A stretch of 64,000 nucleotides of DNA from Nocardioides seonyuensis (GTDB taxonomy: Bacteria > Actinomycetota > Actinomycetes > Propionibacteriales > Nocardioidaceae): assembly GCF_004683965.1 (NCBI RefSeq), contig NZ_CP038436.1, forward strand, positions 3,596,001-3,660,000. Reading direction: 5' to 3'. The position numbers were made by a program, and so were the translations under genes. Each line of letters begins with the position of its first letter. The first letter of the stretch is position 1. The notes beneath the pieces were generated by a model. It searched no databases, had not been told where the DNA came from, and saw nothing but the letters and a program-made list of their open reading frames with translations. Below, one piece after another: positions 9,393 to 21,324 of this stretch.

Positions 9393-10394
9393 ATGACCGA
9401 AGTGCTGCTGACCGTCGCGGGCCTGATCGTCATCGGCGCCGTGTTCGCGGACGCCTGCATGACGACCCTCGGTGTCTCCGGGGGAGCGGGGCCCTTGACG
9501 AGCGTCATCCTGGGTCGCTGCTGGCGGCTCCTGATGCGCTTTCACAAGAAGGACCGCGAGTCGCGGGCCCTGGCCTCAGCAGGGGTCGTGTTCGTCTTCA
9601 TGGCGTTGATGGTGTGGGTCCTGGCGCTGTGGCTCGGCTGGGTGCTGGTGTTCGCAGGCTCGGACGCGATCGTGCACATCTCCACCGGCGAGCCCGCCTC
9701 GTTCGCCGGCGAGATCTACTTCACCGGCTTCGCCATCATCACCCTGGGCACGGGGCAGTACGACGTCACATCCGACGCGTGGGGCATCATCACGGCGCTG
9801 GCGAGCTTCACCGGCTTCTTCCTCGTCACGCTCTCGATCGCCTACCTCGTCTCCGTGGTGACGGCGGTGGTCGCGCGTCGAGCGCTCGCCATCCAGGTCA
9901 ACGGGCTGGGGGAGTCGCCCACCTCGATACTCGAGCTGGGGTGGGACGGGACGTGCTTCACCGACCACTTCCACCAGCAGCTCACGAGCCTGACGTCGAT
10001 CGTCGCGGTCTCTGCCGAGCAGCACCTGGCCTATCCCGTCCTGAACTACTTCCACTCCGCGAGCGGTGATCTCGCCGGTCCACTGGCCATGGCCAACCTC
10101 GAGGAGGCCCTGATGCTTCTGGAGGAGGTCGTGAGCCCCGAGAGCCGACCGGACCGGAGCGTGACCCGACCGCTGCGCTTCGCCATCGAGCGCTACCTGC
10201 GCACCGCTGCCCACACGTCGTGGACGCCCGACGTGGAGCCACCGCCGCCACCGCCCGTGGAACGCCTGCGTGAGATCGGGATCCCGCTGCTCGGCCAGGA
10301 CGCCCTGGACGCGGCGCTGGAGTCGAACGAGGAGCGCCGGGTCATGCTGCACCAGCTCGTCACCAGCGACGGCTGGTCCTGGCCCGACCGTTGA
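9393..10394 (+). CDS. Two-pore-helix-type ion channel family protein
   Basis: A 333-residue membrane protein: a hydrophobic segment at about residues 3-25, a second at 65-90, a pore-like loop at about 108-128 and a third helix at about 132-158, followed by a soluble domain of about 170 residues. The pore loop reads TGFAIITLGTGQYD, which resembles the potassium-channel filter context but has TLGTG where TVGYG is usual. I infer an ion-channel (Ion_trans_2-like) fold; ion selectivity is uncertain. The C-terminal region has a Pro-rich stretch (PPPPPP) and no recognised domain. It starts 86 bases downstream of the divergent cyclophilin gene. Confidence 0.7.
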   Translation: MTEVLLTVAGLIVIGAVFADACMTTLGVSGGAGPLTSVILGRCWRLLMRFHKKDRESRALASAGVVFVFMALMVWVLALWLGWVLVFAGSDAIVHISTGEPASFAGEIYFTGFAIITLGTGQYDVTSDAWGIITALASFTGFFLVTLSIAYLVSVVTAVVARRALAIQVNGLGESPTSILELGWDGTCFTDHFHQQLTSLTSIVAVSAEQHLAYPVLNYFHSASGDLAGPLAMANLEEALMLLEEVVSPESRPDRSVTRPLRFAIERYLRTAAHTSWTPDVEPPPPPPVERLREIGIPLLGQDALDAALESNEERRVMLHQLVTSDGWSWPDR

Positions 10395-10404
10395 CGCGTC
10401 TCGC

Positions 10405-11658
10405 CTAGCGGTAGGTGAGCCCGTCCGAGCCGCTGCGCACGCGGGGTGCGTGGGGCGCATCTTCCACGACGTACGTCGCCTGCAGGCGTTGCTGGACGGC
10501 CAGGCCACGTCTCTCGTTCGTGGCACGTCCGCGCGCCGAGCGACCGATGACGCGGTGCCGCCACGTGTTCGCGCCGAAAGCCCCTGCGAACGCCCAGGGC
10601 GGCCGGATCGGCAGGCCGAGCTCGCGCATGCTGGCGGGGCCGAGGAACATCGTAAGCATGCTGAGCAGCCGCTCCTGCTCATATCGACCGCGCAGACGTC
10701 GCGCGACGGCACCGTCGCCCGCGAACCGTCGCTCCGGCTGGGCTGCCACGATCGCCTGCGCGAGCTCGCGACCTGCCTGTGTCTGGCCGGCCGCCGCGTA
10801 GAGGATGTGGAGGTTGAGCCAAGTGCGCTCGTCCTCGTCGTCGGTGAGGAAGTCAGGATGGACCCCCATCAACCACCCGACGTACTTCCACAGGTGGAGC
10901 AGGTCCTCGGCGTCGTCGCGGGGGACCGGGATGCCGAGCGCCCGGCACCCGACGACCAGCGTCGCGTCGAACAGGCCGAGGGTGCCCGCCTGGTCGGCCT
11001 GGTTTATGGGCAGGCCCCACCGCTGCACGTCCCAGCGTTCTGGGTCGCCGGCGTAGGCGGAGTTCACCAGGGCGTGCATGACGCGGACGTGCAGCGTCGT
11101 GCGCCAGCCCTCGCCACCGGGTCGGAGGGCGCCGGGTCGCATCAGGCTCAGGGTCCACTGCTGCGTCTCGGCGATCCGCCGCAAGGTGTGCGGGCCCTTG
11201 AGGCCGCCGGTCGCGACCAAGAGCTCGGTGGGGCCCCCGAATCGGTAGCCCCCGATCAGGGAGAGCTGCAGGAGGACGTCGCCGGCGCTGCGGCCCAGGC
11301 GGTCGAAGACGCGTGCGCCACGAGCGACGCGATCCCAGTCGACCCAGTCGGGGGGCGTGCTGACCTCGTCGAGGAACCTCCTCAGCGCGGGGGGAGTGCT
11401 CTCGCCTGATCCCGATGACAGAGCGGCGCGAAGATGCGCATGGGTGACCCGCTCGGGATCTCCCGGGGCCCGACGCATGGCAGCAGCGACCGCCGCACCT
11501 GCCTCGTCCTGCTCGAGGAGCGCCCTGCCCAGCCTGTCGAGAAGTGCCTCGTCAACCGGACCACGCAGGCCCGAGACGAGCCTGAGCGGACGGCCGAGCC
11601 GGGTACCCCGGGGCTCGGCCTCGCGGTGCCGGGTGGGGAACTGCTGGTGCGGGGCCAT
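10405..11658 (-). CDS. MpaB-family (DUF2236) oxygenase-like protein
   Basis: A 417-residue protein of the DUF2236/MpaB/rubber-oxygenase (Lcp) family. Characteristic stretches are PDWVDWDRVARGARVFDRL, the MRPGALRPGGEGWRTTLHVR helix, RVMHALV, LPINQADQAGTLGLFD and the LLHLWKYVGWLMGVHPDFL block. Lcp members bind a b-type heme and cleave polyisoprene, but most members have no known substrate. I start at the ATG at 11656-11658 (MAPHQQFP) rather than 11694, because the longer version would run through the operator and promoter of the divergent tetR gene. Control by that TetR repressor is the obvious inference. Confidence 0.78.
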   Translation of the reverse strand: MAPHQQFPTRHREAEPRGTRLGRPLRLVSGLRGPVDEALLDRLGRALLEQDEAGAAVAAAMRRAPGDPERVTHAHLRAALSSGSGESTPPALRRFLDEVSTPPDWVDWDRVARGARVFDRLGRSAGDVLLQLSLIGGYRFGGPTELLVATGGLKGPHTLRRIAETQQWTLSLMRPGALRPGGEGWRTTLHVRVMHALVNSAYAGDPERWDVQRWGLPINQADQAGTLGLFDATLVVGCRALGIPVPRDDAEDLLHLWKYVGWLMGVHPDFLTDDEDERTWLNLHILYAAAGQTQAGRELAQAIVAAQPERRFAGDGAVARRLRGRYEQERLLSMLTMFLGPASMRELGLPIRPPWAFAGAFGANTWRHRVIGRSARGRATNERRGLAVQQRLQATYVVEDAPHAPRVRSGSDGLTYR

Positions 11659-11670
11659 CGCAACAGTCTG

Positions 11671-11690
11671 ATGCGAGCACCAACTCGCAT
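11671..11690. promoter_or_regulatory. Inverted repeat, probable TetR operator
   Basis: A perfect 7-6-7 inverted repeat, ATGCGAG-N6-CTCGCAT, lies in the 44-base gap between the divergent MpaB-like gene and tetR. A -10-like TACAAT follows at 11690-11695, so the tetR transcript would start at or very near its ATG (11703) and be nearly leaderless. The palindrome would block that promoter and overlap the leader of the opposite gene. Binding by the adjacent TetR is inference. Confidence 0.65.
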
Positions 11691-11702
11691 ACAATTCGCG
11701 TC

Positions 11703-12293
11703 ATGAGAAAGACTCCACGGCAGGAGAGGTCCCGCCGGACAGTGGAAGGAATCGTGCAGGCAGGCCGCGTGGTCCTGTCACGTGACGGCTACGCGGCCTT
11801 CTCGACCAACGCCGTCGCCAAGGAGGCGCGCGTGAGTCCGGGCTCGCTTTACCAGTACTTTCCCGACAAGGCCGCGATCATCGACGTCATCCTCGAGCAG
11901 TACTGGGCGCAGGTCGAGGAACGGGTGACGGCATCGCTCAGCGACCACGTCACGACAACCGGCCCTGACACGATCGAGTCCGTCGTCGTCGCGCTGGTCG
12001 CGGCGATCGAGCAGGACGCCGAGCTGATGCGGGTGATCGCCGAGGAGCTTCCGCTGGCGCGCTTCAAGGAGCGTCGTACGGCACTCGAGCGCCGTCTGCG
12101 TGACCTGCTGACCGCCTATCTCGTGCTCGCGTCGGGAATGGGTGCATCAGAGGCCTCACATCGTTCCTGGGTGCTCGTGGTGACCGCGCAGGCCGTCGTC
12201 ACGCGCTGGGTCTTGGACGATCCCGGCCTGGACCGCGACACGGTCATGCATGAGCTCACGAGGTTGTCGGGCGCCTATCTCGAGGTGCGGTGA
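11703..12293 (+). CDS. TetR family transcriptional regulator
   Basis: A 196-residue regulator with an N-terminal TetR helix-turn-helix at about residues 8-55 (TNAVAKEARVSPGSLYQYFPDK) and an all-helical ligand domain with no recognised specificity. Its start is 44 bases from the divergent MpaB-like gene, with an inverted repeat between them, the usual arrangement for an autorepressor that also controls its neighbour. No Shine-Dalgarno sequence is apparent, consistent with a leaderless transcript from the TACAAT box 8 bases upstream. Confidence 0.92.
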   Translation: MRKTPRQERSRRTVEGIVQAGRVVLSRDGYAAFSTNAVAKEARVSPGSLYQYFPDKAAIIDVILEQYWAQVEERVTASLSDHVTTTGPDTIESVVVALVAAIEQDAELMRVIAEELPLARFKERRTALERRLRDLLTAYLVLASGMGASEASHRSWVLVVTAQAVVTRWVLDDPGLDRDTVMHELTRLSGAYLEVR

Positions 12294-12398
12294 CCGGGCA
12301 GCTGACGATCGTGCGCATGGCGTCCCTGGTTGTCACCGACCCTCAGACCCCCAGTGATCTCGGGTTTCAGTTGTAGGGGGAGCGACGAGGCCTTGGTG

Positions 12399-13058
12399 CT
12401 AGGCAGGATTCGCACATATGGCGTACACCTGCAGCTCGGGCGTCCATACCTCCGGCGGGGAAGGATCCTGGAGGATGAACGCTACGAACCAGCCGCGCTG
12501 GCCCGGGATGGAGGTCGGCTGATTCATCTGCATGTCCGCTGAGCCTTGGCCTTGGCTGATCCCACCTCCGCCCCCAAGCAGGACTTTGCCCACTGGGCAC
12601 ATCACCCACAGGTGTGCGCGATACATATCCGCATAGCCGACCGACACATGCTGCCGCTTCTCAACCATCTCCCAGCCTGAGACACCGCCTGGTGCACCCG
12701 GTGCTCCCGCTGGGCCTGGGGAACCTTGGACTCCCTGCGGTCCAGGCGTTCCGGCGGGACCTTCCTGCCCCCTGGCACCAGCGGGCCCCTCGGGTCCGCG
12801 GCCACCGACCGGGCCCTCGATGCCGCGGGGGCCCGCAGCCCCCTCGGGCCCACGGGGGCCTTCGGGACCAGACACGAGGGCATTCGCAGCCAAGTCCCTT
12901 GCGCGGATCGTCCTGTCGGCGATGTCGGCGCCTGTCAGGCTGCCGTTTCGCACGTCCGCACCGGAAATGAGTCGTCTCGCCTCGGCAGCGACCGTCGGCG
13001 TCGAGAGCCCTACGGCACAAGCGAGGCTGGCGATGACGGCCACAGTGCGACGACGCAT
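12399..13058 (-). CDS. Secreted collagen-like repeat protein
   Basis: A 219-residue protein with an N-terminal signal peptide ([19 protein letters not shown], likely cut near AAEA), then a short repeat region with units like [14 protein letters not shown], about twenty Gly-X-Y triplets (roughly residues 64-128, e.g. [21 protein letters not shown]) and a globular C-terminal domain with two cysteines. Such proteins form collagen-like triple helices on or outside the cell. A second gene with the same plan is at 52983-53621. No anchoring motif is visible. Function unknown. Confidence 0.8.
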   Translation of the reverse strand: MRRRTVAVIASLACAVGLSTPTVAAEARRLISGADVRNGSLTGADIADRTIRARDLAANALVSGPEGPRGPEGAAGPRGIEGPVGGRGPEGPAGARGQEGPAGTPGPQGVQGSPGPAGAPGAPGGVSGWEMVEKRQHVSVGYADMYRAHLWVMCPVGKVLLGGGGGISQGQGSADMQMNQPTSIPGQRGWFVAFILQDPSPPEVWTPELQVYAICANPA

Positions 13059-13226
13059 TCTGATCTCCGGGGCATGTGAGTGGGCGGTTCGACAACGGTA
13101 GGTCGACGTTGTCTCTCGCGCTGGTTAACGCACATGTCGAGCCGTCCGGTGCTTCGGTCGATGTCGGCGGGGTAGTGGACAGGAGTCGGTGGACGACTCA
13201 CGTCGAGCCGAACGCGCACTCCGTGA

Positions 13227-13239
13227 TGACATAATGTCA
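13227..13239. promoter_or_regulatory. Perfect 13-bp palindrome in an intergenic region
   Basis: TGACATAATGTCA (6-1-6) lies in the 257-base gap between the collagen-like gene and the DinB-like gene. It is A+T-rich in a very G+C-rich setting, as operators often are, but no adjacent regulator gene or promoter makes its role clear. The collagen-like gene starts 169 bases to its left on the minus strand. The rest of this gap shows no gene. Confidence 0.35.
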
Positions 13240-13315
13240 ATTATCGGCGAACGTGTCAGGAAGTCTGAAGGGGCAGCCGGATCCCGGCCGGGTGTTCTGC
13301 ATGCCCCCCCCTCCC

Positions 13316-13978
13316 TCAGCCCAGTGCCGGGAACCTGGAGGCATCCAGTCCGGATCCCGGTGGCACGGGCAGCCTGCCGGTGCCGATGAGCGTGGCGTCC
13401 GAGTCAGACCAGCCGGCAGGAAGCTGTTCACCCACGAGGGACTCCGTCGTCCGCCGGGCCAGGCTCAACGCGCTGGCCGCCGCTGGCTCGTCGCACATCA
13501 GGTCGAGCTGGTGGACCACGTCCTCGACGGCCCAGACGGCGAGGAAGTCGCCCGGGGTGAAGACGTGACCGTCCCAGTGGAGGTTGATCTCGCCGCAGTC
13601 GCGGACCCCGCGCAGCAGGGACTTCGCGACGTCGTTGAGCTGGGCCACCGCCGAGGCAGGTCGTGCGAACGCCGAGGCTCGGCGTCGTTGTGACATAACT
13701 ACGAGCACGGGGTCCTCGTCGCCGTAGTCCTCGGCGAACGCCGGCCAGTATGACGCCGCGTCCACTGTGGGCTCGACTTCCACGCGTGACACCAGGCCGC
13801 CGAGCATCTCCTGCCACCCGGCGATGACGTGGGCCACCACCTCGAGACGACTCCAGCCGTGGCACCGGGACGGACCGAGGAGGTCGTACTCGCTGAAGGA
13901 CTCCACAGCCCGCACGAACGACTCGATCGACTCGACGCAAGCCGTTCGTCCTGCCTCCAGGGCCACCGAGAATGTCAT
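13316..13978 (-). CDS. DinB-like / maleylpyruvate isomerase N-terminal-domain protein
   Basis: A 220-residue protein resembling the mycothiol-dependent maleylpyruvate isomerase N-terminal (DinB-type four-helix) family: LGPSRCHGWSRLEVVAHVIAGW near the N-terminus, a HWDGHVFTPGDFLAVWAVEDVVHQLDL segment split over residues about 145-175, and a short C-terminal part. The histidines in these segments are the usual metal ligands. The ATG at 13976-13978 is preferred; an open frame extends to 14212 but reads as Arg-rich antisense sequence. Members use mycothiol or bind metal; the reaction here is unknown. Confidence 0.7.
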   Translation of the reverse strand: MTFSVALEAGRTACVESIESFVRAVESFSEYDLLGPSRCHGWSRLEVVAHVIAGWQEMLGGLVSRVEVEPTVDAASYWPAFAEDYGDEDPVLVVMSQRRRASAFARPASAVAQLNDVAKSLLRGVRDCGEINLHWDGHVFTPGDFLAVWAVEDVVHQLDLMCDEPAAASALSLARRTTESLVGEQLPAGWSDSDATLIGTGRLPVPPGSGLDASRFPALG

Positions 13979-14118
13979 GGGTGGGACTCTAGAGATCGCC
14001 AGTGCCCGTGGCCACGGGCCAACCACGCCAAAGTGCTCACACGGTCGCCGCCTCCGTGAAACAGTCTTCGCGAGACGTGCCGGGCGGGTCCCGCGCGCAC
14101 CTATCGTGAAGGCGTTCC

Positions 14119-15279
14119 ATGCTGTCCCTCCCCCGTGTCCTCGCATGTCTTGCCGTGCTTGCCTCCGGCCTGGCCACCACTGCTGCGCCGGCCGCCGTAC
14201 CGGCTGAGGCACCCGTCAAGAGCGCTCGCGCGACGACGGTGCCGGTATGGCAAGCCGCCCAAGCGCCGCACGAGGAGAACCCGAGCAACCCGCTGGCCAA
14301 CCGCCTCTGGGGCGTCTACCACGGTCCGCAGGACCAGCTCTACTACCCCTACGAGGCGGCAGACCCGGCGACGCAGGCGGCCCTCAACACGATCCGGCTC
14401 CGGCCTCGCACCAAATGGTTCGCCAACCACGTGCCCGACAGCCAGATCCAGTCGAAGACGATCAGCTACATCGCCAACTCCCAGGCCGGCAACCCCGAGG
14501 CTCTCTCGCAGATCGCGGTCTTCCGGATGAAGCCGTGGGAGAACGAGGCGTGCGAGCGTCCCCCCACGCGGGCGGAGCAGGCGAGCTACAAGACCTGGAT
14601 CCGCAACCTCGCCTCCGGCATCGGATCAGCGCCGACGCTCATCGTGATGCAGCCCGATGGTCCCTTCCTGTGGTGCACCCCCAAGCCCAAGGTCAGCGCC
14701 AAGCTGATCCGCTTCGCCACGCGGACCCTGTCGAACCTGCCCGCCACGTCGGTCTACATCGACGCCGGCGCGGCCGACTGGTGCAAGCCCCACACGAAGC
14801 CGACGGCGGCCCGCTGCATCCGCAACCTCAAGCGGACGGGTGTGGCCTACGCCCGCGGCTTCGCCATGGACTCCACGCACTACACCGGCCCGGAGGAGAA
14901 CATCCTGCTCGGCTCACAGATGGTGGACCTCCTGCGCAAGCAGGGCTACGGCTCCAAGCACTTCATCATCGACACCGCCAAGTCGGGGCAGCCGACCGAG
15001 TGGACGGACATGATCCCCGCGGCCAAGGGCGAGGAGCGTGACAACGCCCGGACCTGTACGACACCCACGATGACGCGCTGCGTCACCCTCGGCATCCCGC
15101 CCACGGCCCGTCCCGGCGACCCCGAGTGGGGCCTCTCCGAGGAGGCGCGCAGGCTCGCGGCCGAGAACGTCGACGGCTTCGTGTGGTTCGGACGCCCGTG
15201 GCTCTACTACCAGGCCGATCCCTTCGTGATGCAGCGCGCGTTGGACATGGTGTCCACGACGCCCTGGCCCGAGCCCTGA
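14119..15279 (+). CDS. Secreted glycoside hydrolase family 6 protein
   Basis: A 386-residue protein with a Sec signal peptide (cleavage near TAAPA) and a glycoside hydrolase family 6 domain. Signature segments are RTKWFANHVPD, APTLIVMQPDG, VYIDAGAADW, ARGFAMDSTHYTGP, KHFIIDTAKSG and NVDGFVWFGRPW. GH6 enzymes are endoglucanases or cellobiohydrolases acting on beta-1,4-glucans with inversion. The usual catalytic-acid segment reads MQPDG. No carbohydrate-binding module is attached. It stands alone with the secreted nucleotidase 131 bases downstream. Confidence 0.85.
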   Translation: MLSLPRVLACLAVLASGLATTAAPAAVPAEAPVKSARATTVPVWQAAQAPHEENPSNPLANRLWGVYHGPQDQLYYPYEAADPATQAALNTIRLRPRTKWFANHVPDSQIQSKTISYIANSQAGNPEALSQIAVFRMKPWENEACERPPTRAEQASYKTWIRNLASGIGSAPTLIVMQPDGPFLWCTPKPKVSAKLIRFATRTLSNLPATSVYIDAGAADWCKPHTKPTAARCIRNLKRTGVAYARGFAMDSTHYTGPEENILLGSQMVDLLRKQGYGSKHFIIDTAKSGQPTEWTDMIPAAKGEERDNARTCTTPTMTRCVTLGIPPTARPGDPEWGLSEEARRLAAENVDGFVWFGRPWLYYQADPFVMQRALDMVSTTPWPEP

Positions 15280-15410
15280 GGCACCCGCCGCTCCTCGGCC
15301 TGCTTCCGTCGGTAGAAGTTCAACCAGAAGCAGCGCGTTCACCCCTCGCGCAATGGGCTCCCTCGGGTTAGCGTGCGGAGGTCAGTCCCACCCACCCGAG
15401 GGGAATGCCC

Positions 15411-17099
15411 GTGAACGACCGCTTTCGCTGGGCTGCGCTGGGCGCAGCAGCAGCACTCCTGACTGCTGCCGCAGCGCCATCAGCACTCGCAGCACCCGAG
15501 AAGAAGGGCCCCACGAAGGCCGCCACCACCGAGGTCCAGCTCCTGGGCCTCAACGACTTCCACGGGGCCCTCGAGCCCCCTTCGGGATCGAGCGGCCGGA
15601 TCGGCTCGACCAATGCCGGGGGTGCCGCCTACCTCGCCACCCACGTCAGGGAGCTGCGGGCCACCAACCCCAACACCCTCTTCGTGTCGGCGGGTGACCT
15701 GATCGGCGCGACGCCGCTGGTCTCGGCGCTCTTCCACGACGAGCCGACCATCGAGGCCGCCAACCTGATGGATCTCGACTTCAACGCCGTCGGGAACCAC
15801 GAGTTCGACGAGGGCGTGGACGAGCTCCTGCGCATGCAGGAAGGCGGCTGCCACCCGGTCGACGGTTGCCAGGACGGCGACGGCTTCGGCGGCGCGGAGT
15901 TCGACTTCCTCGCCGCGAACGTGAAGTACAAGTCCACCGGCGACACCATCTTCCCGCCCTACGCGATCGAGAAGTTCAAGGGTGTGAAGGTCGGCCTCAT
16001 CGGCATGACCACCAAGGTGACCCCCGCGATCGTCTCCCCTGCCGGCATCTCGAGCGTCGACTTCCTCGACGAGGTCGAGACCGTGAACGCGCTCGTCCCC
16101 CACCTCAAGAAGAAGGGCGTCCGCACGATCGTCGTGCTGCTGCACGAGGGTGGGTCGACCTCCAACCCGCTCAACGAGACGACCATCAACTCGTGCGGCA
16201 CGACCACCGGCCGGGTGCCGCAGATCGCATCCGCGCTCGACGACGAGGTCGACGTGATGATCACCGGCCACACCAACTGGGCGGTGAACTGCGAGATCGA
16301 CGGCAAGGTCGTCACCGGTGCTGCCAGCAACGGGCGACTCATCACCGACATCGACATGACTCTCAGCCGCGCCACCAAGCAGCCGACCGAGATCCTCGTC
16401 AACAACAGGATCGTCACCCGGACGGTCGACCCCGCGGCCGACCTCACCACCTTGATCAGCAAGTACCAGACGGCGTCCGCGCCGTTCGCCAACCGGGTGA
16501 TCGGACGCATCACCGCTGACATCCTCCGCGCGGCGAACGCTGCCGGAGAGTCCTCTCTCGGTGACCGCATCGCTGACGCGCAGAACTTCGACGCCCAGCA
16601 GGCCGGCACCGGATCGCAGATCGCCTTCATGAACGCCGGGGGCATCCGGGCGGACCTGCTCTACGCTCCCAGCGGCGGCGAGCAGCCGGGCGAGGTGACC
16701 TATGGCGAGGCCTTCGCGGTGCAGCCGTTCGGCAACTCGCTCGTCACCATGTCGCTCACCGGCCAGCAGATCGACGCCCTGCTGGAGCAGCAGTTCACCG
16801 GTGGCAACGGAATCCTCCAGGTCTCCGAGGGCTTCTCCTACCGGCGCTCGGACTCTGCGCCGGCCGGTTCCAAGGTGGACAACATCACGCTCAACGGGGC
16901 GCCACTGGACGCTGCGGCGACCTACCGCGTCACCGTCAACAGCTTCCTGGCTGACGGCGGCGACAACTACTCGGTGCTCCTCGAGGGCACCGACCGGGTC
17001 CCCGGCAACGTGGACACCGACGCCTTCGAGAACTACCTGCTCGCCAACCCCGCCGGGATCGCACCCGGCCCGCAGGACCGGATCATCCGAGTTCCCTGA
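15411..17099 (+). CDS. Secreted bifunctional metallophosphatase/5'-nucleotidase
   Basis: About 562 residues of the UshA/5'-nucleotidase family: signal peptide (Ala-rich, ends near ALAAP), an N-terminal calcineurin-like domain with [20 protein letters not shown] and TGHTN metal motifs, and a C-terminal nucleotidase domain with the [11 protein letters not shown] block and [16 protein letters not shown]. It would hydrolyse extracellular nucleotides and scavenge phosphate or nucleosides. The GTG at 15411 has the GAGGGG ribosome-binding sequence at a proper 7-base distance; the in-frame ATG at 15405 is too close to it. A strong hairpin follows the stop codon. Confidence 0.9.
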   Translation: MNDRFRWAALGAAAALLTAAAAPSALAAPEKKGPTKAATTEVQLLGLNDFHGALEPPSGSSGRIGSTNAGGAAYLATHVRELRATNPNTLFVSAGDLIGATPLVSALFHDEPTIEAANLMDLDFNAVGNHEFDEGVDELLRMQEGGCHPVDGCQDGDGFGGAEFDFLAANVKYKSTGDTIFPPYAIEKFKGVKVGLIGMTTKVTPAIVSPAGISSVDFLDEVETVNALVPHLKKKGVRTIVVLLHEGGSTSNPLNETTINSCGTTTGRVPQIASALDDEVDVMITGHTNWAVNCEIDGKVVTGAASNGRLITDIDMTLSRATKQPTEILVNNRIVTRTVDPAADLTTLISKYQTASAPFANRVIGRITADILRAANAAGESSLGDRIADAQNFDAQQAGTGSQIAFMNAGGIRADLLYAPSGGEQPGEVTYGEAFAVQPFGNSLVTMSLTGQQIDALLEQQFTGGNGILQVSEGFSYRRSDSAPAGSKVDNITLNGAPLDAAATYRVTVNSFLADGGDNYSVLLEGTDRVPGNVDTDAFENYLLANPAGIAPGPQDRIIRVP

Positions 17100-17105
17100 C
17101 CGCAA

Positions 17106-17145
17106 CGTCGATGGGCGCCGTCCTCGTGGCCGGCGCCCATCGACG
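17106..17145 (+). terminator. Strong hairpin downstream of the nucleotidase gene
   Basis: A perfect 15-bp stem (CGTCGATGGGCGCCG at 17106-17120 pairing with 17131-17145) around a 10-base loop starts 6 bases after the nucleotidase stop. There is no clear T-run, as is common for actinobacterial terminators. Confidence 0.75.
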
Positions 17146-17268
17146 CGTCTGCGTGCCGAGCGGTGGAGGTCACGTGGCGGACCCCTCAGGTCCCCGCGTC
17201 GGCACCCGATGGGTGCGGCGACCCCGCCGGGCCCGGTCGGGGTGCCGTACGACACCAGGAGACTCGCC

Positions 17269-18894
17269 ATGCCCGCGCCGCTGCGCCTCGACAACCTGCG
17301 GATCGGCGCTCGACTCAGCGCCGTCTTCGCCCTGTGCGGGCTGTTGATCGCCGCCGCCTTCATCTACGACCTCGTCAGCGAGGACCGCCTGGAGCAGCAG
17401 CGAGACCAGGTCAGCGCCGTGCTCGAGGCGCAGCAGATCGGCGACGACCTGTTGGTGGCCATCAACGACCTCACCGGCTGGCAGGGCCTCTACGTGGCGG
17501 ACGCCGCCGCCTACGGAGTCGAGAAGGGCCTGGCCGAGGACGCCTACAACGTCCAGGGCTTCGACACCGCGTGGGAAGGCGTCCAGCAGCTCTTCTCCGA
17601 GGCCGACACCTCGGCCCTGACTGAGGAGGAGGCCGCCATCGTCCAGGACGTCGAGGCCTACTTCACCACCTTCCACGCCGAGGACGCCGCGCTGCGCGAG
17701 ATGCTGCGCAGCGACGGGTTGGAGGCGCTTCCCGACGTGATGGCAAGCATCAACGACGGCCCTGCGGGGGCAGCCTGGACGGACACCTACGAAGCCAACG
17801 CCGAGTTCCAGGAGCTCATCGACGCACGGGTGGAGAAGCTCGAGGCGAAGGTCGACGACACCAGCGCCGGACAGCGAGTCCGGGTCGCCGGAGGGCTCGC
17901 CCTCGCGGCGCTGGTCACCGTCCTCCTCCTCGTGCACGTGACACGCTCCATCACCGCTCCCCTGCGCCAGATCGCCGACCAGCTGCGCCAGGTCGCCGCG
18001 GGGCGCCTCGACGTGCGCTCGGGGCTCGAGCGCACGGACGAGGTGGGCGAAATGTCGCGCGCGCTCGACGAGGCGCTCGAGTCGTTGTCGACGTCGATGC
18101 GCGGCATGGACGACAACGCCCAGTCACTCGCAGCCGCCTCTGAGGAGCTGTTGGCGGTGTCGGCCCAGCTGTCCAGCAGCGCCGCCGAGTCCACGCGTGA
18201 GGCCAAGCAGCTCGCGGGCACGGCCGACAGCGTCTCGGGCAACGTGTCCACGCTGGCTGCGGGCACCGAGCAGATGTCGGCCTCCATCCGCGAGATCGCC
18301 CGAAACGCGGCGGCAGCCGCAGACGTCGCCGGCGGGGCGGTGCTCACAGCCGAGTCGACGAGCACGACCGTGGCCAAGCTGGGCGACTCCTCCTCCGAGA
18401 TCGGCAACGTGGTCAAGGTCATCAGCTCCATCGCGGAGCAGACCAATCTCCTCGCCCTCAACGCGACGATCGAGGCGGCCAGGGCCGGTGAGGCCGGCAA
18501 GGGCTTCGCCGTGGTCGCCGGAGAGGTCAAGGAGCTCGCTCAGGAGACCAGCCGTGCGACCGGCGAGATCAGCAGCCGCATCGCTGCGATCCAGGCCGAC
18601 ACCAGCGCCGCCGTGCAGGCGATCGCCGAGATCAGCGCCGTCATCGCCCAGATCAGCGACAGCCAGACGACCATCGCTGCCGCGGTCGAGGAGCAGACCG
18701 CGACCACGAACGAGATGAGCCGCCACGTCACACAGGCTGCGAGCGGCTCCCTGGAGATCGCCGGCAGCACCAGCGGGCTGGCTCGACTGGTCGCGGACGG
18801 CGACGGCGCGGCCTCGAGCACCAGTGCGGCGGCCGAGGAGCTGGCGCGCATGGCTGCCCAGATGCGGGAGCAGGTCGGTCGCTTCACCTACTGA
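17269..18894 (+). CDS. Methyl-accepting chemotaxis protein
   Basis: A 541-residue chemoreceptor. A first membrane segment lies at about residues 14-33, a periplasm-facing four-helix-like sensor domain of about 165 residues follows, then a second membrane segment (about 205-222), a HAMP linker starting [15 protein letters not shown], and a cytoplasmic signalling domain whose tip reads [19 protein letters not shown]. The ATG at 17269 is selected; the frame stays open upstream only inside the nucleotidase gene. No cheA, cheW or flagellar genes are in the window, so its signalling partners lie elsewhere. Ligand unknown. Confidence 0.92.
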   Translation: MPAPLRLDNLRIGARLSAVFALCGLLIAAAFIYDLVSEDRLEQQRDQVSAVLEAQQIGDDLLVAINDLTGWQGLYVADAAAYGVEKGLAEDAYNVQGFDTAWEGVQQLFSEADTSALTEEEAAIVQDVEAYFTTFHAEDAALREMLRSDGLEALPDVMASINDGPAGAAWTDTYEANAEFQELIDARVEKLEAKVDDTSAGQRVRVAGGLALAALVTVLLLVHVTRSITAPLRQIADQLRQVAAGRLDVRSGLERTDEVGEMSRALDEALESLSTSMRGMDDNAQSLAAASEELLAVSAQLSSSAAESTREAKQLAGTADSVSGNVSTLAAGTEQMSASIREIARNAAAAADVAGGAVLTAESTSTTVAKLGDSSSEIGNVVKVISSIAEQTNLLALNATIEAARAGEAGKGFAVVAGEVKELAQETSRATGEISSRIAAIQADTSAAVQAIAEISAVIAQISDSQTTIAAAVEEQTATTNEMSRHVTQAASGSLEIAGSTSGLARLVADGDGAASSTSAAAEELARMAAQMREQVGRFTY

Positions 18895-18927
18895 GCCGAG
18901 GCCGGGACTCTTGGTGACCTGACAGGC

Positions 18928-21291
<2,364 letters not shown>

Positions 21292-21324
21292 GATCCAACA
21301 CGAGCCCTGCCTACGCTGTCAGCC

